Shown one piece after another: positions 36,226-46,192 of a stretch of DNA of 64,000 nucleotides. A program made the position numbers and the translations under genes. Position 1 is the first letter of the stretch. Each line of letters opens with the position of its first letter. The stretch lies in NCBI GenBank assembly GCA_002408065.1, contig DHQI01000055.1, forward strand, positions 25,134 through 89,133. The letters run 5' to 3'. The DNA comes from Bacteroidales bacterium UBA5342 (GTDB taxonomy: Bacteria > Bacteroidota > Bacteroidia > Bacteroidales > UBA5342). The notes under the pieces are model-generated. The model was not told where the DNA came from and made no database searches. It worked only from the letters and a program-made list of their open reading frames with translations.

Positions 36226-39200
36226 TTATTTCACCATAAAAGTCTTTGAAAATGATCGATTCTCTGTTTCTGCAACCAAAATATAAACCCCTTTTTCCAG
36301 TCTACTAGTAGCTATTGAATTCTGTTGCTTTTCAAGTTTCATATACACGCCTTTCATATCCACAACAGAAAGCCTTTTCACATTCTTTGGAGAAAGGATT
36401 AGTAACTCTTCAGGTGTCTGCTTAATCTTTAAATCACTCTCTTTATTAGCTGTCACTATCAAATTACTTAACTCAGCACCTACATCAGAAACAATACAAG
36501 GATGTACCGTTGTACTTTGAGCTTCTTTACTGGGAAAAGTCAAAGTAGCCAATTCGTTACCATCAAGAAAACCGACAGAAAAACTAAGCATGCCGGCTCC
36601 TGTATAGTTTTTTATAAAATCTGTAATATCGAAATAATAGTAAGCTCCGGAAGGAGATATTTCACTGATCCCAATGGTATCTATATACTCAGATGATATA
36701 AGTTCGGGTTTTGTGTTCCAAGTCACTCCAGCTTCGTCCCAGGAAGAATTAACTTCACGAAGTCCTATCATTACCGGACAAGCACTTGCCGCTGTAAAGT
36801 GAAGCCCCAGTAGGTATTTACTCCCTGTTCTTTCTAGTTCAGAAACATCAAATTTCAGTATTATCTCACGCTGACTTTTTCCCTTTCCTCTTAATTTTAG
36901 TTCATCATCACTGCCATAGTTATTATCGGCACCTAGCTGATAAACATAAGCATCCTGAATAGCATAAAAACCTTTATTAAAGTCAAATTCATCAATAACG
37001 TTCACTTTTGCTTCCGAAGTAACAATATTTGCAGTATCGCCAGCAGCATCCACAACAGCTACTAACTTATAGCTTGTGGTCTGTAATGGTGCTACCAAAT
37101 CAACAAAACTATTAGCACTTACAGTCCTCTCATATTCATCATTTCCATCCGAATGTCTCAGATACCATGGAGCTTCACCATCCGTTTCGTAAACAATCTC
37201 GGCTTCTTGACCTTGTTTTATAGACGTCCACCCTGAAACTGTGGCAGAAACAGTATAAGGTGTTCTCTCAAAAACAAACTCATCATTAGTCCCATCATTA
37301 TTGGTCACCTTTAAACGTACTTGGTTTACCGAACGTGGCACCCATTCACTATATTCAAACGGATAATTGGTGTCAGTCATTTCATCTTGCAACTCGCCAT
37401 CAAACCATACTTTAAAACGAACTGATGTATAATTACCTTTCTCTGCATCAGAAAAAGCAAAAAAGCGGGTATACTCATTAGAAAAACCGATAATCATTGC
37501 ACGGGTCTGAGCAGCCGTTGAAATTTCAAGTGCCTGCTGCCATTTATTTTTGTAGGACTGGTAACCAATGACATCCTGAAATTGAACCTGGGGCTCTACC
37601 CCACCAATAACTACTGTAGTAATTCCATTCGCTGATACTTTTACATCAAAACTATTCCCACTTAAACTCAATGTACCGCTATCTGTATTATCTTCTCTTA
37701 CAGACGCTTTTTTTCCAATTATATCAACACGTCCGGCATCAATAGTAATAGTGGCATTAGCAGTAGTTGCACTCTGGTTCGTAAAAGCCAGATACATCTT
37801 ACCATTACCACGAGCTGCAATATAATTTAACTCCTTATTACTACTAGTAACCAAACCACTAGGCATCCACAAGGTAACATTATCATCCCCATAAAAATGA
37901 CCATTCTTAAAATACAAATTATTATATATATAAGCCGTATTTTCGATAAAATGGCTTGGAAAATCAATAGCACCACCAGATCGTGCATATACATCACTCA
38001 CTAAGTAGTCGAATGTTAACGCTATCATCGGCCATACGTGGCTGTAATGCATTGAGGTTGTTGTTAGTAAATCATCAATACTTCTATGGCAAAAATCGTC
38101 TTTTTCGTAAACTGTAGTTCTATCGGTGTTCATATGGTACCCTGGAAAGCTGCGCCAACGACCAATCATAGCTGCCTTGGCAATATCCATCAGAAACTGA
38201 TCACCAGTCAGTGCTCCTATGCGCATAAAATATGGGGCGTGGTTTGCCATAAAGATTCCACGGTGCTTACTGGTGCTTGTTCCTCCCGCTTCACATAACA
38301 AACCGGCAGCAGACAGGCGCCAAGCTGGTGCATATTCTTCGGAAATATTAATTGGTATCCCACCTCTGTAGTTAGGTGCTTTATTTCCTTTATTGCAAAG
38401 AATATTCACATCTGGAACAGCCGGAGCCAACCAAATGTGGTAAGCATAAGAACGTGCTGCTTTTTGAGATGCTACTAAATGACGCTCCAGCCCGGTACGC
38501 TTATAGCTTTCAAACATTTCCCAGAATTTCGGAGCTAAGCTTGACCAAAAACTAGATTTAGAATGATCAATATAATTAAAGCCTGTTTGTTTCGTATTTA
38601 TTCTATCCGAAATATATTTATCCGCACCACTCTGAATACAAGAAAGATAAGAATCATCCTGCTCACCATCATAAAAGGCTATAGATTCACGCCACTTGGT
38701 CTCTAAAGCTAAATTTGATGCATTGATTACTTGTGACTCTGCTAAAGTTTTAAATAGATCTGAATTTTGTTTTCCCTGAGCATAGAAAGACATCAACTCG
38801 GTTGTTTTGCTGCAAGGGTCACCTAATGAGTTATAAGCTTTTTGTCCTGTACCTGTGGTGTAGTCCTCTGCATAATTAAAACTTTCTCGCGAAAGCATAA
38901 ACTCTGTAACAGGCACAGCCCGATCTTCAAAAATAATAGAATCATCCAACAAAAAAGCCATATCCAAAATCGGAATTGATGAAGTATTCTTTACCGAATT
39001 GGGGATATCCGTTTCGTAAGAATATCCTTTCATACTTTCTTTATATTCACCATATGGCCCCATAGCAAACTTTACCATATTCTCTAGTGCTGTATTTAAT
39101 GACCCTAATGCATTATGGCGGTAATTGCCAAAACCATAGAGCCTACGGGCAATATCCTCATAAGCTGAGCTCATATCTGCTTTAGATAGATAAAGGCGAT

Positions 39201-40572
39201 ATTTAAAAGTATAGCTCTCTCCTGCTTCTATTTTAGAGTCATCGTTCCCAATGATAGGCGCCCAAACCATGGGGCGCACTTTATTCTCATTATCCCGGAT
39301 GGCTACACCAAACTCGCTTCTTGCAAGTGTACAAGGCATAGGGTCAAAAGAAAACTCTGAGGCATCGGCTACCACACCATAAGTTATACTATCTTTTGTT
39401 GCCAAAGTTGTTGGCAAAGTTGCCAAAAAAGATGGTGTCAAATAAGAGTCTTCAGGGAAACGCTTTTCTGTAAAAGGTAATGGCTGAAATATTTCATCTA
39501 CATTATCAATATTTTGAGCTGGTGCCCCATAATAGCCTACCGAAAAATATGCACTTATAGAGGGTGTTAGTTGAGCTATCAACTCTGGTTCTGCATCATC
39601 TGTTTCTGGCAAACTAAGGGTCGCAGTAAAGCTATAACCACTCTGCTTCGGGTAAATAAAGGTTATTACATCGCTTGTAGATGTTATATTTTCCGGCACT
39701 AACTTCATCAGATTCCCTGCCCGTGAAGTCATATAGTCCAGTTGACCTTCGACACTTACTGTTTTATAGTTAAAGTCCTCAGATATTTTAGACAAGCCAA
39801 TAGATGGCTTTGATACATTTCTAATAACCTGAAAGTTTGGCTCAAAACATAACGATGAAGACGAACTCTTTTCTTTCAATTCAAGAGTATTCTCTTTTCC
39901 GTTATAAAAGATGCAGTAGATATCATTTTCCAAAGAAGCATTAGGAATAGTGTCCTTTGGAATAACAACTCCGGCACCTGGTTCTGCATATAATTCTATT
40001 TCGCTTAGTAAAGCATAAACAAAATCACCACCATGATTACTCTTTATATCAATACCTATCCAAGTCACTGCAGTAGGAATGCTTGATAAATCTTTATATT
40101 CCCCCTTATAATCTTTATTACCAGATGCTTCAGCTAACACATCTGATCGTAACAGTTTCCACCGTGCATCCTCAAAACTAAGCTGCGAAATATCAATATC
40201 CGATGTAGAATAATAGATATCAAATGCATTAACACCTCTGTTTTTATAGCTGGTCCAGTTACCATTCCACAGTTGCATCCCCACCATATTACGGGCTTCA
40301 TCAAGTCCTAGCTTTAAAGTATGATGTGTAGCCCCTGATTCTTTTGACGACCACATATGAGCTGAGGTCGTACTATGAGTTCCATCATCACCAAGGCCAG
40401 AACCATTAATAAGGTTCTCAGCCAAACGACTTGTTGATGTATATTCTGATGAAGCATAAATAGACAAATTATCTAACTTTTCATATTCTCCACTTGAAGG
40501 TACCGCATTAACAATAGCTACCAAACTCATTGCTATCAGAATAAATATCAATTTTACACTCTTAATTTTCAT
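36226..40572 (-). CDS. Large T9SS-secreted protein of unknown family, paralogue of the 931-aa lipoprotein
   Basis: 1448 aa. Order of parts: signal peptide (1-23); discoidin-like module (about 25-195) with NGNWTSYKNRGVNAFDIYYS; an ~800-residue core (about 230-1100); an Ig-like domain (about 1105-1190); a DNRLRE/CBM96-like domain (about 1197-1366) with IQDAYVYQLGADNNYGSD; and a T9SS type A sorting domain (about 1380-1448) ending in LEKGVYILVAETENRS. The core is alpha-rich and contains FPGYHMNTDRTTVYE and the motif HYSH (842-845), both shared with the 931-aa lipoprotein. The core could be an alpha-toroid lyase or hydrolase domain, but I recognise no family. It lies after a terminator, so it may have its own promoter. 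Confidence 0.85.
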   Translation of the reverse strand: MKIKSVKLIFILIAMSLVAIVNAVPSSGEYEKLDNLSIYASSEYTSTSRLAENLINGSGLGDDGTHSTTSAHMWSSKESGATHHTLKLGLDEARNMVGMQLWNGNWTSYKNRGVNAFDIYYSTSDIDISQLSFEDARWKLLRSDVLAEASGNKDYKGEYKDLSSIPTAVTWIGIDIKSNHGGDFVYALLSEIELYAEPGAGVVIPKDTIPNASLENDIYCIFYNGKENTLELKEKSSSSSLCFEPNFQVIRNVSKPSIGLSKISEDFNYKTVSVEGQLDYMTSRAGNLMKLVPENITSTSDVITFIYPKQSGYSFTATLSLPETDDAEPELIAQLTPSISAYFSVGYYGAPAQNIDNVDEIFQPLPFTEKRFPEDSYLTPSFLATLPTTLATKDSITYGVVADASEFSFDPMPCTLARSEFGVAIRDNENKVRPMVWAPIIGNDDSKIEAGESYTFKYRLYLSKADMSSAYEDIARRLYGFGNYRHNALGSLNTALENMVKFAMGPYGEYKESMKGYSYETDIPNSVKNTSSIPILDMAFLLDDSIIFEDRAVPVTEFMLSRESFNYAEDYTTGTGQKAYNSLGDPCSKTTELMSFYAQGKQNSDLFKTLAESQVINASNLALETKWRESIAFYDGEQDDSYLSCIQSGADKYISDRINTKQTGFNYIDHSKSSFWSSLAPKFWEMFESYKRTGLERHLVASQKAARSYAYHIWLAPAVPDVNILCNKGNKAPNYRGGIPINISEEYAPAWRLSAAGLLCEAGGTSTSKHRGIFMANHAPYFMRIGALTGDQFLMDIAKAAMIGRWRSFPGYHMNTDRTTVYEKDDFCHRSIDDLLTTTSMHYSHVWPMIALTFDYLVSDVYARSGGAIDFPSHFIENTAYIYNNLYFKNGHFYGDDNVTLWMPSGLVTSSNKELNYIAARGNGKMYLAFTNQSATTANATITIDAGRVDIIGKKASVREDNTDSGTLSLSGNSFDVKVSANGITTVVIGGVEPQVQFQDVIGYQSYKNKWQQALEISTAAQTRAMIIGFSNEYTRFFAFSDAEKGNYTSVRFKVWFDGELQDEMTDTNYPFEYSEWVPRSVNQVRLKVTNNDGTNDEFVFERTPYTVSATVSGWTSIKQGQEAEIVYETDGEAPWYLRHSDGNDEYERTVSANSFVDLVAPLQTTSYKLVAVVDAAGDTANIVTSEAKVNVIDEFDFNKGFYAIQDAYVYQLGADNNYGSDDELKLRGKGKSQREIILKFDVSELERTGSKYLLGLHFTAASACPVMIGLREVNSSWDEAGVTWNTKPELISSEYIDTIGISEISPSGAYYYFDITDFIKNYTGAGMLSFSVGFLDGNELATLTFPSKEAQSTTVHPCIVSDVGAELSNLIVTANKESDLKIKQTPEELLILSPKNVKRLSVVDMKGVYMKLEKQQNSIATSRLEKGVYILVAETENRSFSKTFMVK

Positions 40573-40624
40573 ACCTTTTTCAATTTAGTACAAACCACAC
40601 TATAAATGCAACCACACTCTATTA

Positions 40625-40664
40625 TAAAAAAAAGCGTACGATAGTATAAAAGCTACCATACGCT
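40625..40664 (-). terminator. Strong rho-independent terminator inside the PUL
   Basis: On the minus strand, 12-bp arms AGCGTATGGTAG and CTATCGTACGCT pair fully when two G-U pairs are allowed, and eight T follow. It lies 18 bases after the 552-aa reading's stop. It would end or attenuate the operon before the 1448-aa gene. Confidence 0.88.
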
Positions 40665-40681
40665 CCTCCCCCCTCAAAAAC

Positions 40682-42295
40682 CTATTCTTTTATAAATTTT
40701 CGCACAAAGACCTGGCCTTCACTTACCAGTCTAAGAATATAGCTCCCAGACTTTAATGATGCTATATTTATTTCATCATTTACAACAGCAGAAGACATCA
40801 CACATTGTCCGGATAAATTATATAACGATACCTGTTCTATATCACAAGCTCCAGTTACTTTTAAATAACTGGTTGCTGGATTCGGATAAACAGCAATAGC
40901 ATCCTTGCTTTCAATAGCCTCTTCAAATACTGTTACTCCGGTATTATATTCGTCATATATTAACTCAGGCATTGAAGAACCGTTTTCTGTCATCTTCAAT
41001 TTGTACATTACAGATGATGGAGAGGCTTTTAACAAGAAGTTTAACTTAGTATCACCATTGGCAATACAGCCATTAATGTATTCTGTCACGTCAAAGGTTA
41101 AATATTGGTTAAGATTAGCTTCGGTTACAGCTACCGACATACTACTATCTATATGTTCATAAGACTGTATATCTGCCCAACTGGCATTACCCCCATCATA
41201 TTCACTCTGACCAATACCGTAAATACTGAATGTCGAAGAGAATGAGGCATCACTTGCATAATACAGATATACCTTGAAAGCAGCATAATTCATACTATCC
41301 AAGTCGGCAATATCAAATGAAAACACGCCTTCACGTGAATATGGTGTTGCATTCTTCAACTCAATATAAGTAATAGTATAAGTATCACTTGCGGACTCCC
41401 TTACCATACCATCATTTGTCGGGTTAACTGTAGTATCATAGATATTAATCAGAGTTGAGTCTGCGTTAACTATTGTATCATTAGCATCAGATAGTGAATC
41501 TATCTTTACCATTGTACGTTCAGCAAGAGTCTCTGAAATAGTATAAGGAGAAGAATTAATATCCGAAACTGTAGTTGCTAACCCATTTAAACTATAGGTA
41601 AGTTTCCATGGTGCTGTTCCTTTTAACACAAAAGATATGTCCGTTTGCGCTCCTGATTCAGCCTGCTCAGGTGCCAAAATACTTCCTTCAAGGTTCTCCA
41701 CTTCAGAAGGCGTTTCAAAGAGCTGAATTTCACTCAACATCACATATGAAAGTCCACCACCATGGTGATCAGTTATTTTTAATGCAATCCAATTAACATT
41801 AGAAGGAATATCAGTTAAGCTCTTTCCTTCACCTGCATAAGATGTTGCTCCACTAGCCATTTCTAAAGAATCACTTCTAAGCAGAGTCCACTGAGCATCA
41901 GTAAATGCAACCGAAGACAAATTCGCTGCTGACTGAGCATAATATATCTCAAATTTCTTTACACCACGATTTCGATAAGTAGTTCCCCAGTTCCCATTCC
42001 AGATATGAATACTATCAAGATCTCTGGCTGTATTTATTTTTATTTTGAAATATTGATAATCGATTCCCGTTTCAAATCCATATGATGACCACATATCACC
42101 ACTGCTTGTACTATGTGTACCAGCTTCTGCATTTAGCCCGGCTCCATTAATTGCAGAAATTGCCAATCGCGTACTATGCTCCGTTGAAGGATATGCGGTA
42201 AGATCGGCGGAAGCTACTTTTGTTAATTCTGCATACGAGTTATTTGCAAATAACATTACAGCTAATATGGTGAAAAGTATTTTTATTGTTTTCAT
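40682..42295 (-). CDS. T9SS-secreted putative glycan-binding protein (discoidin-like + DNRLRE-like)
   Basis: 537 aa from the ATG giving MKTIKILFTILAVMLFANN, a good signal peptide. A longer start 15 codons upstream is rejected. A discoidin-like module (about 25-190) with GNWGTTYRNRGVKKFEIYYA is followed by an Ig-like domain (about 200-290), a DNRLRE/CBM96-like domain (about 295-450) and a T9SS type A sorting domain with IAVYPNPATSYLKV. No catalytic domain is visible, so it probably binds substrate at the cell surface. The discoidin-like module is closely similar to those of the 1275- and 1448-aa proteins of the same locus, pointing to one shared ligand. Confidence 0.8.
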   Translation of the reverse strand: MKTIKILFTILAVMLFANNSYAELTKVASADLTAYPSTEHSTRLAISAINGAGLNAEAGTHSTSSGDMWSSYGFETGIDYQYFKIKINTARDLDSIHIWNGNWGTTYRNRGVKKFEIYYAQSAANLSSVAFTDAQWTLLRSDSLEMASGATSYAGEGKSLTDIPSNVNWIALKITDHHGGGLSYVMLSEIQLFETPSEVENLEGSILAPEQAESGAQTDISFVLKGTAPWKLTYSLNGLATTVSDINSSPYTISETLAERTMVKIDSLSDANDTIVNADSTLINIYDTTVNPTNDGMVRESASDTYTITYIELKNATPYSREGVFSFDIADLDSMNYAAFKVYLYYASDASFSSTFSIYGIGQSEYDGGNASWADIQSYEHIDSSMSVAVTEANLNQYLTFDVTEYINGCIANGDTKLNFLLKASPSSVMYKLKMTENGSSMPELIYDEYNTGVTVFEEAIESKDAIAVYPNPATSYLKVTGACDIEQVSLYNLSGQCVMSSAVVNDEINIASLKSGSYILRLVSEGQVFVRKFIKE

Positions 42296-42356
42296 AAGGC
42301 AATTGTTTTTTATATGGCAGCTTACACAACAATAAATCATGTAAGCTACCTTATTA

Positions 42357-44306
42357 TTATTTCTTAATTATCATTTGACTTACACTACGTTGGCTATTGC
42401 TTAACTTCACAATATAATGGCCACTTGCCAAACGAGTCACATCAATCGAATTATCCTCCAACTGACTGGCCAATAATAGCTGGCCTTGCAAACTATAAAC
42501 TGTAGCAGTCGTGAATTTTTCTTCTCCACAGATGTAAATCATATTTTCAACAGGGTTTGGAGCTAAAACAACTTTAGCATCCAACTTGATCTCTTGAAGA
42601 TCGGATGTCTCAGGCATTTGGAAAGTAATAGAAGGTCTCCAACCAACATTATTGTTAGCCATATCTTTAAACTTAGCAAGTAGACTATATGCATCATTCG
42701 AAACTGAAAGTATAATAGTGAACTGATTCTTTTTCCCTAAAATATCGCTAACAAAAACATCATTGATATCCCACTCTACATGTGTATTTATCATTGTTGG
42801 ATTTACACTTAATGCTTGTGCCAAAGGTGTACGCTCTGAAACCTCTGTACGAGTAGTCCATATCATATCATCGCCGTATAGACCATCAGTGTAATCACAA
42901 TTAATGCTTAATGTGGTATCCGGAGAGCTCTGTTTGCTGTTACCTGCTAAACCATACATATACATTTTCAACTTCATATTTTCTGCTTCAGCAGGAATCT
43001 CATTAAGACCTAAATCAAAAGCCAGATAGATCTCTTTCGTGTAATATGGTGCAGCAGGAACATCTAGACTTACATCCCCCCAAGTATCATACTTTACTTC
43101 CAATCGTGAGATATCCAACTGACGATCACCTGCTTCTTCCAGATACATATCTTTTTCAGGATGAATAAAGTTACCAACTATCTCAACCCAAACATCATCA
43201 GCTCCTCTACATCCATTCGCATTGGTCACCTCGACAGAAACCTCATTAATTCCAAACACAAAAGAAGAATTCTCAACATCAACGGTTAATGTTTGATTCG
43301 TAGCGCCGTTAATTATTTTTCCATTATTATACCACTGGTAAGCAGCAAAACCGTCACCGGCATCCAACACCGTCTCTTCTCCTTCACGGATTTCCTGATC
43401 ATCGCCTAAATCCTGAGGCTCAGGCAAAGCATTCAAACTTAAATTAGTGACCGTCACCTGTTGACCATTAGCTGCAGTGATGGTATCCCTATAAGTCCCC
43501 GCATCTGAATATGTTTTGGTAGAACGAGGACCGGTAACAACACTTAAAACATCTCCATCACAAATAGCAGTATCTACAATCACTTCTTCATTCTTAATAA
43601 ATAAAGCATAGTAAGTAGTAATGCTATCAGCACCACATGCAGTAAAAGCGCTATCAATATATATACCACTTTCTGTATAACTCATATCTCCAACTTGCAA
43701 AGATTCCCCTTCTACCAAAACGGTATCTACTTCAGTTAAGCTTTTGGGACAATTAGAGCTCACTTCAATATGAGGTTTATTGCTTGTTCCTGTAGCCAAG
43801 CTATAAAACTCAAGCATTGTTTCTGCATCATCAGATGATTGCATACGAATAGATAGAGCACTTTCTCCTGCAGTGATCGCAGCATTGTATTGCGTAGTAA
43901 TATCTACAGATAACCAACCTTCTGCTGCTCCATTTACAGTTTTAGTACCCAAAACAGTCAATGAGCTTTCATCTGGCTGAGAAGTAAACCCTAAATCCAC
44001 TGGCAGTGAGCCATTCATCGAGGCAAACTGTACTTGAAAATCTCCTGATGCACTTGACTTATAAAAATATACTTTAAACTCCACGAGATTGGCGGCCGAA
44101 CTCTCACTCACAGGCACTTCTACATAACCAACCCTCGCCCAAGACTTTGTAATATATTTTAATTTAATATTGGCATCATAAAACACGGTTTTGTCTCCCG
44201 CATTTTGAACATAACCACTTTTGGTTGCCAATTCAACAACCCCCTCTGCATTTATCAGCATAAGGCTGAAAACACTTAATAATAATTGTAAAACTGTTCT
44301 TTTCAT
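42357..44306 (-). CDS. T9SS-secreted putative surface glycan-binding protein
   Basis: 649 aa. A signal peptide (about 1-20) is followed by a DNRLRE-like beta domain (about 25-185), a region of Ig-like or PKD-like repeats (about 190-385, with the bound motif FAAYQWYNNGK), a second DNRLRE-like domain (about 390-575) and a T9SS type A sorting domain (VVLAPNPVENMIYI). It follows SusD directly, in the position normally held by SusE/F-type surface glycan-binding proteins. Here delivery would be by T9SS rather than as a lipoprotein. Ligand unknown. There is no evident enzyme domain. Confidence 0.78.
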   Translation of the reverse strand: MKRTVLQLLLSVFSLMLINAEGVVELATKSGYVQNAGDKTVFYDANIKLKYITKSWARVGYVEVPVSESSAANLVEFKVYFYKSSASGDFQVQFASMNGSLPVDLGFTSQPDESSLTVLGTKTVNGAAEGWLSVDITTQYNAAITAGESALSIRMQSSDDAETMLEFYSLATGTSNKPHIEVSSNCPKSLTEVDTVLVEGESLQVGDMSYTESGIYIDSAFTACGADSITTYYALFIKNEEVIVDTAICDGDVLSVVTGPRSTKTYSDAGTYRDTITAANGQQVTVTNLSLNALPEPQDLGDDQEIREGEETVLDAGDGFAAYQWYNNGKIINGATNQTLTVDVENSSFVFGINEVSVEVTNANGCRGADDVWVEIVGNFIHPEKDMYLEEAGDRQLDISRLEVKYDTWGDVSLDVPAAPYYTKEIYLAFDLGLNEIPAEAENMKLKMYMYGLAGNSKQSSPDTTLSINCDYTDGLYGDDMIWTTRTEVSERTPLAQALSVNPTMINTHVEWDINDVFVSDILGKKNQFTIILSVSNDAYSLLAKFKDMANNNVGWRPSITFQMPETSDLQEIKLDAKVVLAPNPVENMIYICGEEKFTTATVYSLQGQLLLASQLEDNSIDVTRLASGHYIVKLSNSQRSVSQMIIKK

Positions 44307-44352
44307 AATACTTAATTTTTAAAAGTTAGTAATATATATTCTATTTCCGCTG

Positions 44353-46164
44353 CTAATAACCAGGATTATTAGCATTAATCAAATCATTAGACTGTATCTC
44401 GCTATATGGTATAGGCCACAAATACCCTTTGTTAGCATTAAAGGTTCTGTTTCTAAAGGTATAAATCTTGAATTTTGGTTCTACATAATCTATGATGATA
44501 TCATCATAATTTTCCAATTCATTATTATCAAATCCATTATCAGGAGTAAATATTTTCGCCATTTGATCCCTAAAGGCCTGCTCTGTTTTAAATATTTTAT
44601 CCAGAAAGTAACTATCACGTTTCAGATAGCGCATCATATTAGATGGGACAATATCATCCTCTTCCATCTGAGCCAGATTATCATCATTCACCACCCAATA
44701 ATAAAGATAGTTAGGATCATAACCTCTCCCATCCACATAAGCTTGAGCTCCTATATCCCAACGCTTAATATCTAAAATTCGGGTGCCTTCGAAAGCAAAC
44801 TCCACACGTCGCTCGTGCTTTACAACATCCAACAGCTGCTCTTGTGAGAGACCGGTTCCTTCTACATCTTCTACTTTAGGCATCATCACCCCCGGTCGCT
44901 GTCTTACCTGATCGACCAATGCTCTAACTGCAGCATCGGCTGCAGCACCATCACGCATACACATGGCTTCGGCTTTCATCAGCAACACATCAGCATATCT
45001 TGAAAGTACAATATTAGTTCCTGTCGATTTTTTTCCACGCATAATATGCTCCACATTGTAATCCACGTACTTATTAATTCTTAAGCTTGAAAAATTATAA
45101 GCTTTTTTATTATATGGAATATAGAAAAGAGTATCACCGTTATTAGTAAAACCATTGAATTTATAAGGCAAAGCAAAGGTCATCCCTAAACGCGGATCAC
45201 GGTCAATAAACGGATCTTGAGGATCGAAAGCAGGATTCGTTTCATTAGCCTTCAATCCCTCAGTGGTATAATAACTAGATACCAAACTATAATCAGCCAT
45301 AAATGAAGACCAGGAATAAAAATACGTTGTGTAAGGTTCACTCAATACTTCAACCGTCTTGTCCATCATATACTGAATGCTAAAGATAACCTCATTATTA
45401 ATTTCTGTTTCCGGCTTGAAAAGTCCGGCATAGTCATAATGCAAACTATATAGTGCATCATCTATAATACCATCACAAGCATCGATGCATTCATCATAGT
45501 CATAGTTATTAAGAGCCACCCAAGCTTTTAATGCCTGTGCAGCAGCTTTAGTAGCACGTCCATGTTCTGTTTCTTCTTTTGTTGGTAAAACCTGAATGAC
45601 ACTGTCCATTTCCTGATAGATAAACGTAATGATACTATCTTTTGAAGTACGCGCTATATCTTTACTCTCTAAACCATCGGGTTTCAAACGTAATGGCACA
45701 TCGCCATAATAATGAATCAGATCAGAATAAAAATAAGCACGAAGAAAGCGAGCCTGTGCATCGTACTGTTTGCGCAAATCGTCAGCCATTTCTACCTTGT
45801 GCATATAAGCTAGTATAGTATTTGCCCTCAGTATCCCCACATAATTGCGAGTCCATTTACGCTCAGCAAACTGTGAAAACTGGTTATGCCCCTGGTCCCA
45901 ATATTCTACAACCCCCATCCAGGACTTATCCATAAAACCATTATCAGTAATAAAATCTGTAATTACTGGCTCAACATTTTGCTTGTCTATACCCTCAAGC
46001 CCCATTCCTGTTAAGGCTTTATAAGTGCCATTTAAAGCATAAATAATATCATTCTCTGTTTCAAACTCTGAAGGTGAAATAACGTCTTTAGGGGTTCTTA
46101 ATAGCTGATCTTCGCAAGCAATAAAGATCAAAGCCAACGAAAGTATATATATCAAATTTCTCAT
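44353..46164 (-). CDS. SusD-family outer-membrane glycan-binding lipoprotein
   Basis: About 603 aa. The preferred start is the ATG giving MRNLIYILSLALIFIAC; the upstream in-frame TTG is less likely. The lipobox FIAC places the acylated Cys at residue 17. The SusD signature is seen in LLRTPKDVISPSEFETEND, followed by YALNGTYKAL and ARFLRAYFYSDLIHYYGDVPL, with the C-terminal RRVEFAFEGTRILDIKRW. It forms the lid on the SusC transporter and captures oligosaccharides. It starts shortly after the susC stop, in the same operon. Confidence 0.96.
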   Translation of the reverse strand: MRNLIYILSLALIFIACEDQLLRTPKDVISPSEFETENDIIYALNGTYKALTGMGLEGIDKQNVEPVITDFITDNGFMDKSWMGVVEYWDQGHNQFSQFAERKWTRNYVGILRANTILAYMHKVEMADDLRKQYDAQARFLRAYFYSDLIHYYGDVPLRLKPDGLESKDIARTSKDSIITFIYQEMDSVIQVLPTKEETEHGRATKAAAQALKAWVALNNYDYDECIDACDGIIDDALYSLHYDYAGLFKPETEINNEVIFSIQYMMDKTVEVLSEPYTTYFYSWSSFMADYSLVSSYYTTEGLKANETNPAFDPQDPFIDRDPRLGMTFALPYKFNGFTNNGDTLFYIPYNKKAYNFSSLRINKYVDYNVEHIMRGKKSTGTNIVLSRYADVLLMKAEAMCMRDGAAADAAVRALVDQVRQRPGVMMPKVEDVEGTGLSQEQLLDVVKHERRVEFAFEGTRILDIKRWDIGAQAYVDGRGYDPNYLYYWVVNDDNLAQMEEDDIVPSNMMRYLKRDSYFLDKIFKTEQAFRDQMAKIFTPDNGFDNNELENYDDIIIDYVEPKFKIYTFRNRTFNANKGYLWPIPYSEIQSNDLINANNPGY

Positions 46165-46192
46165 TTTCAATCTGTTTTTCAATTTCTTTTCC

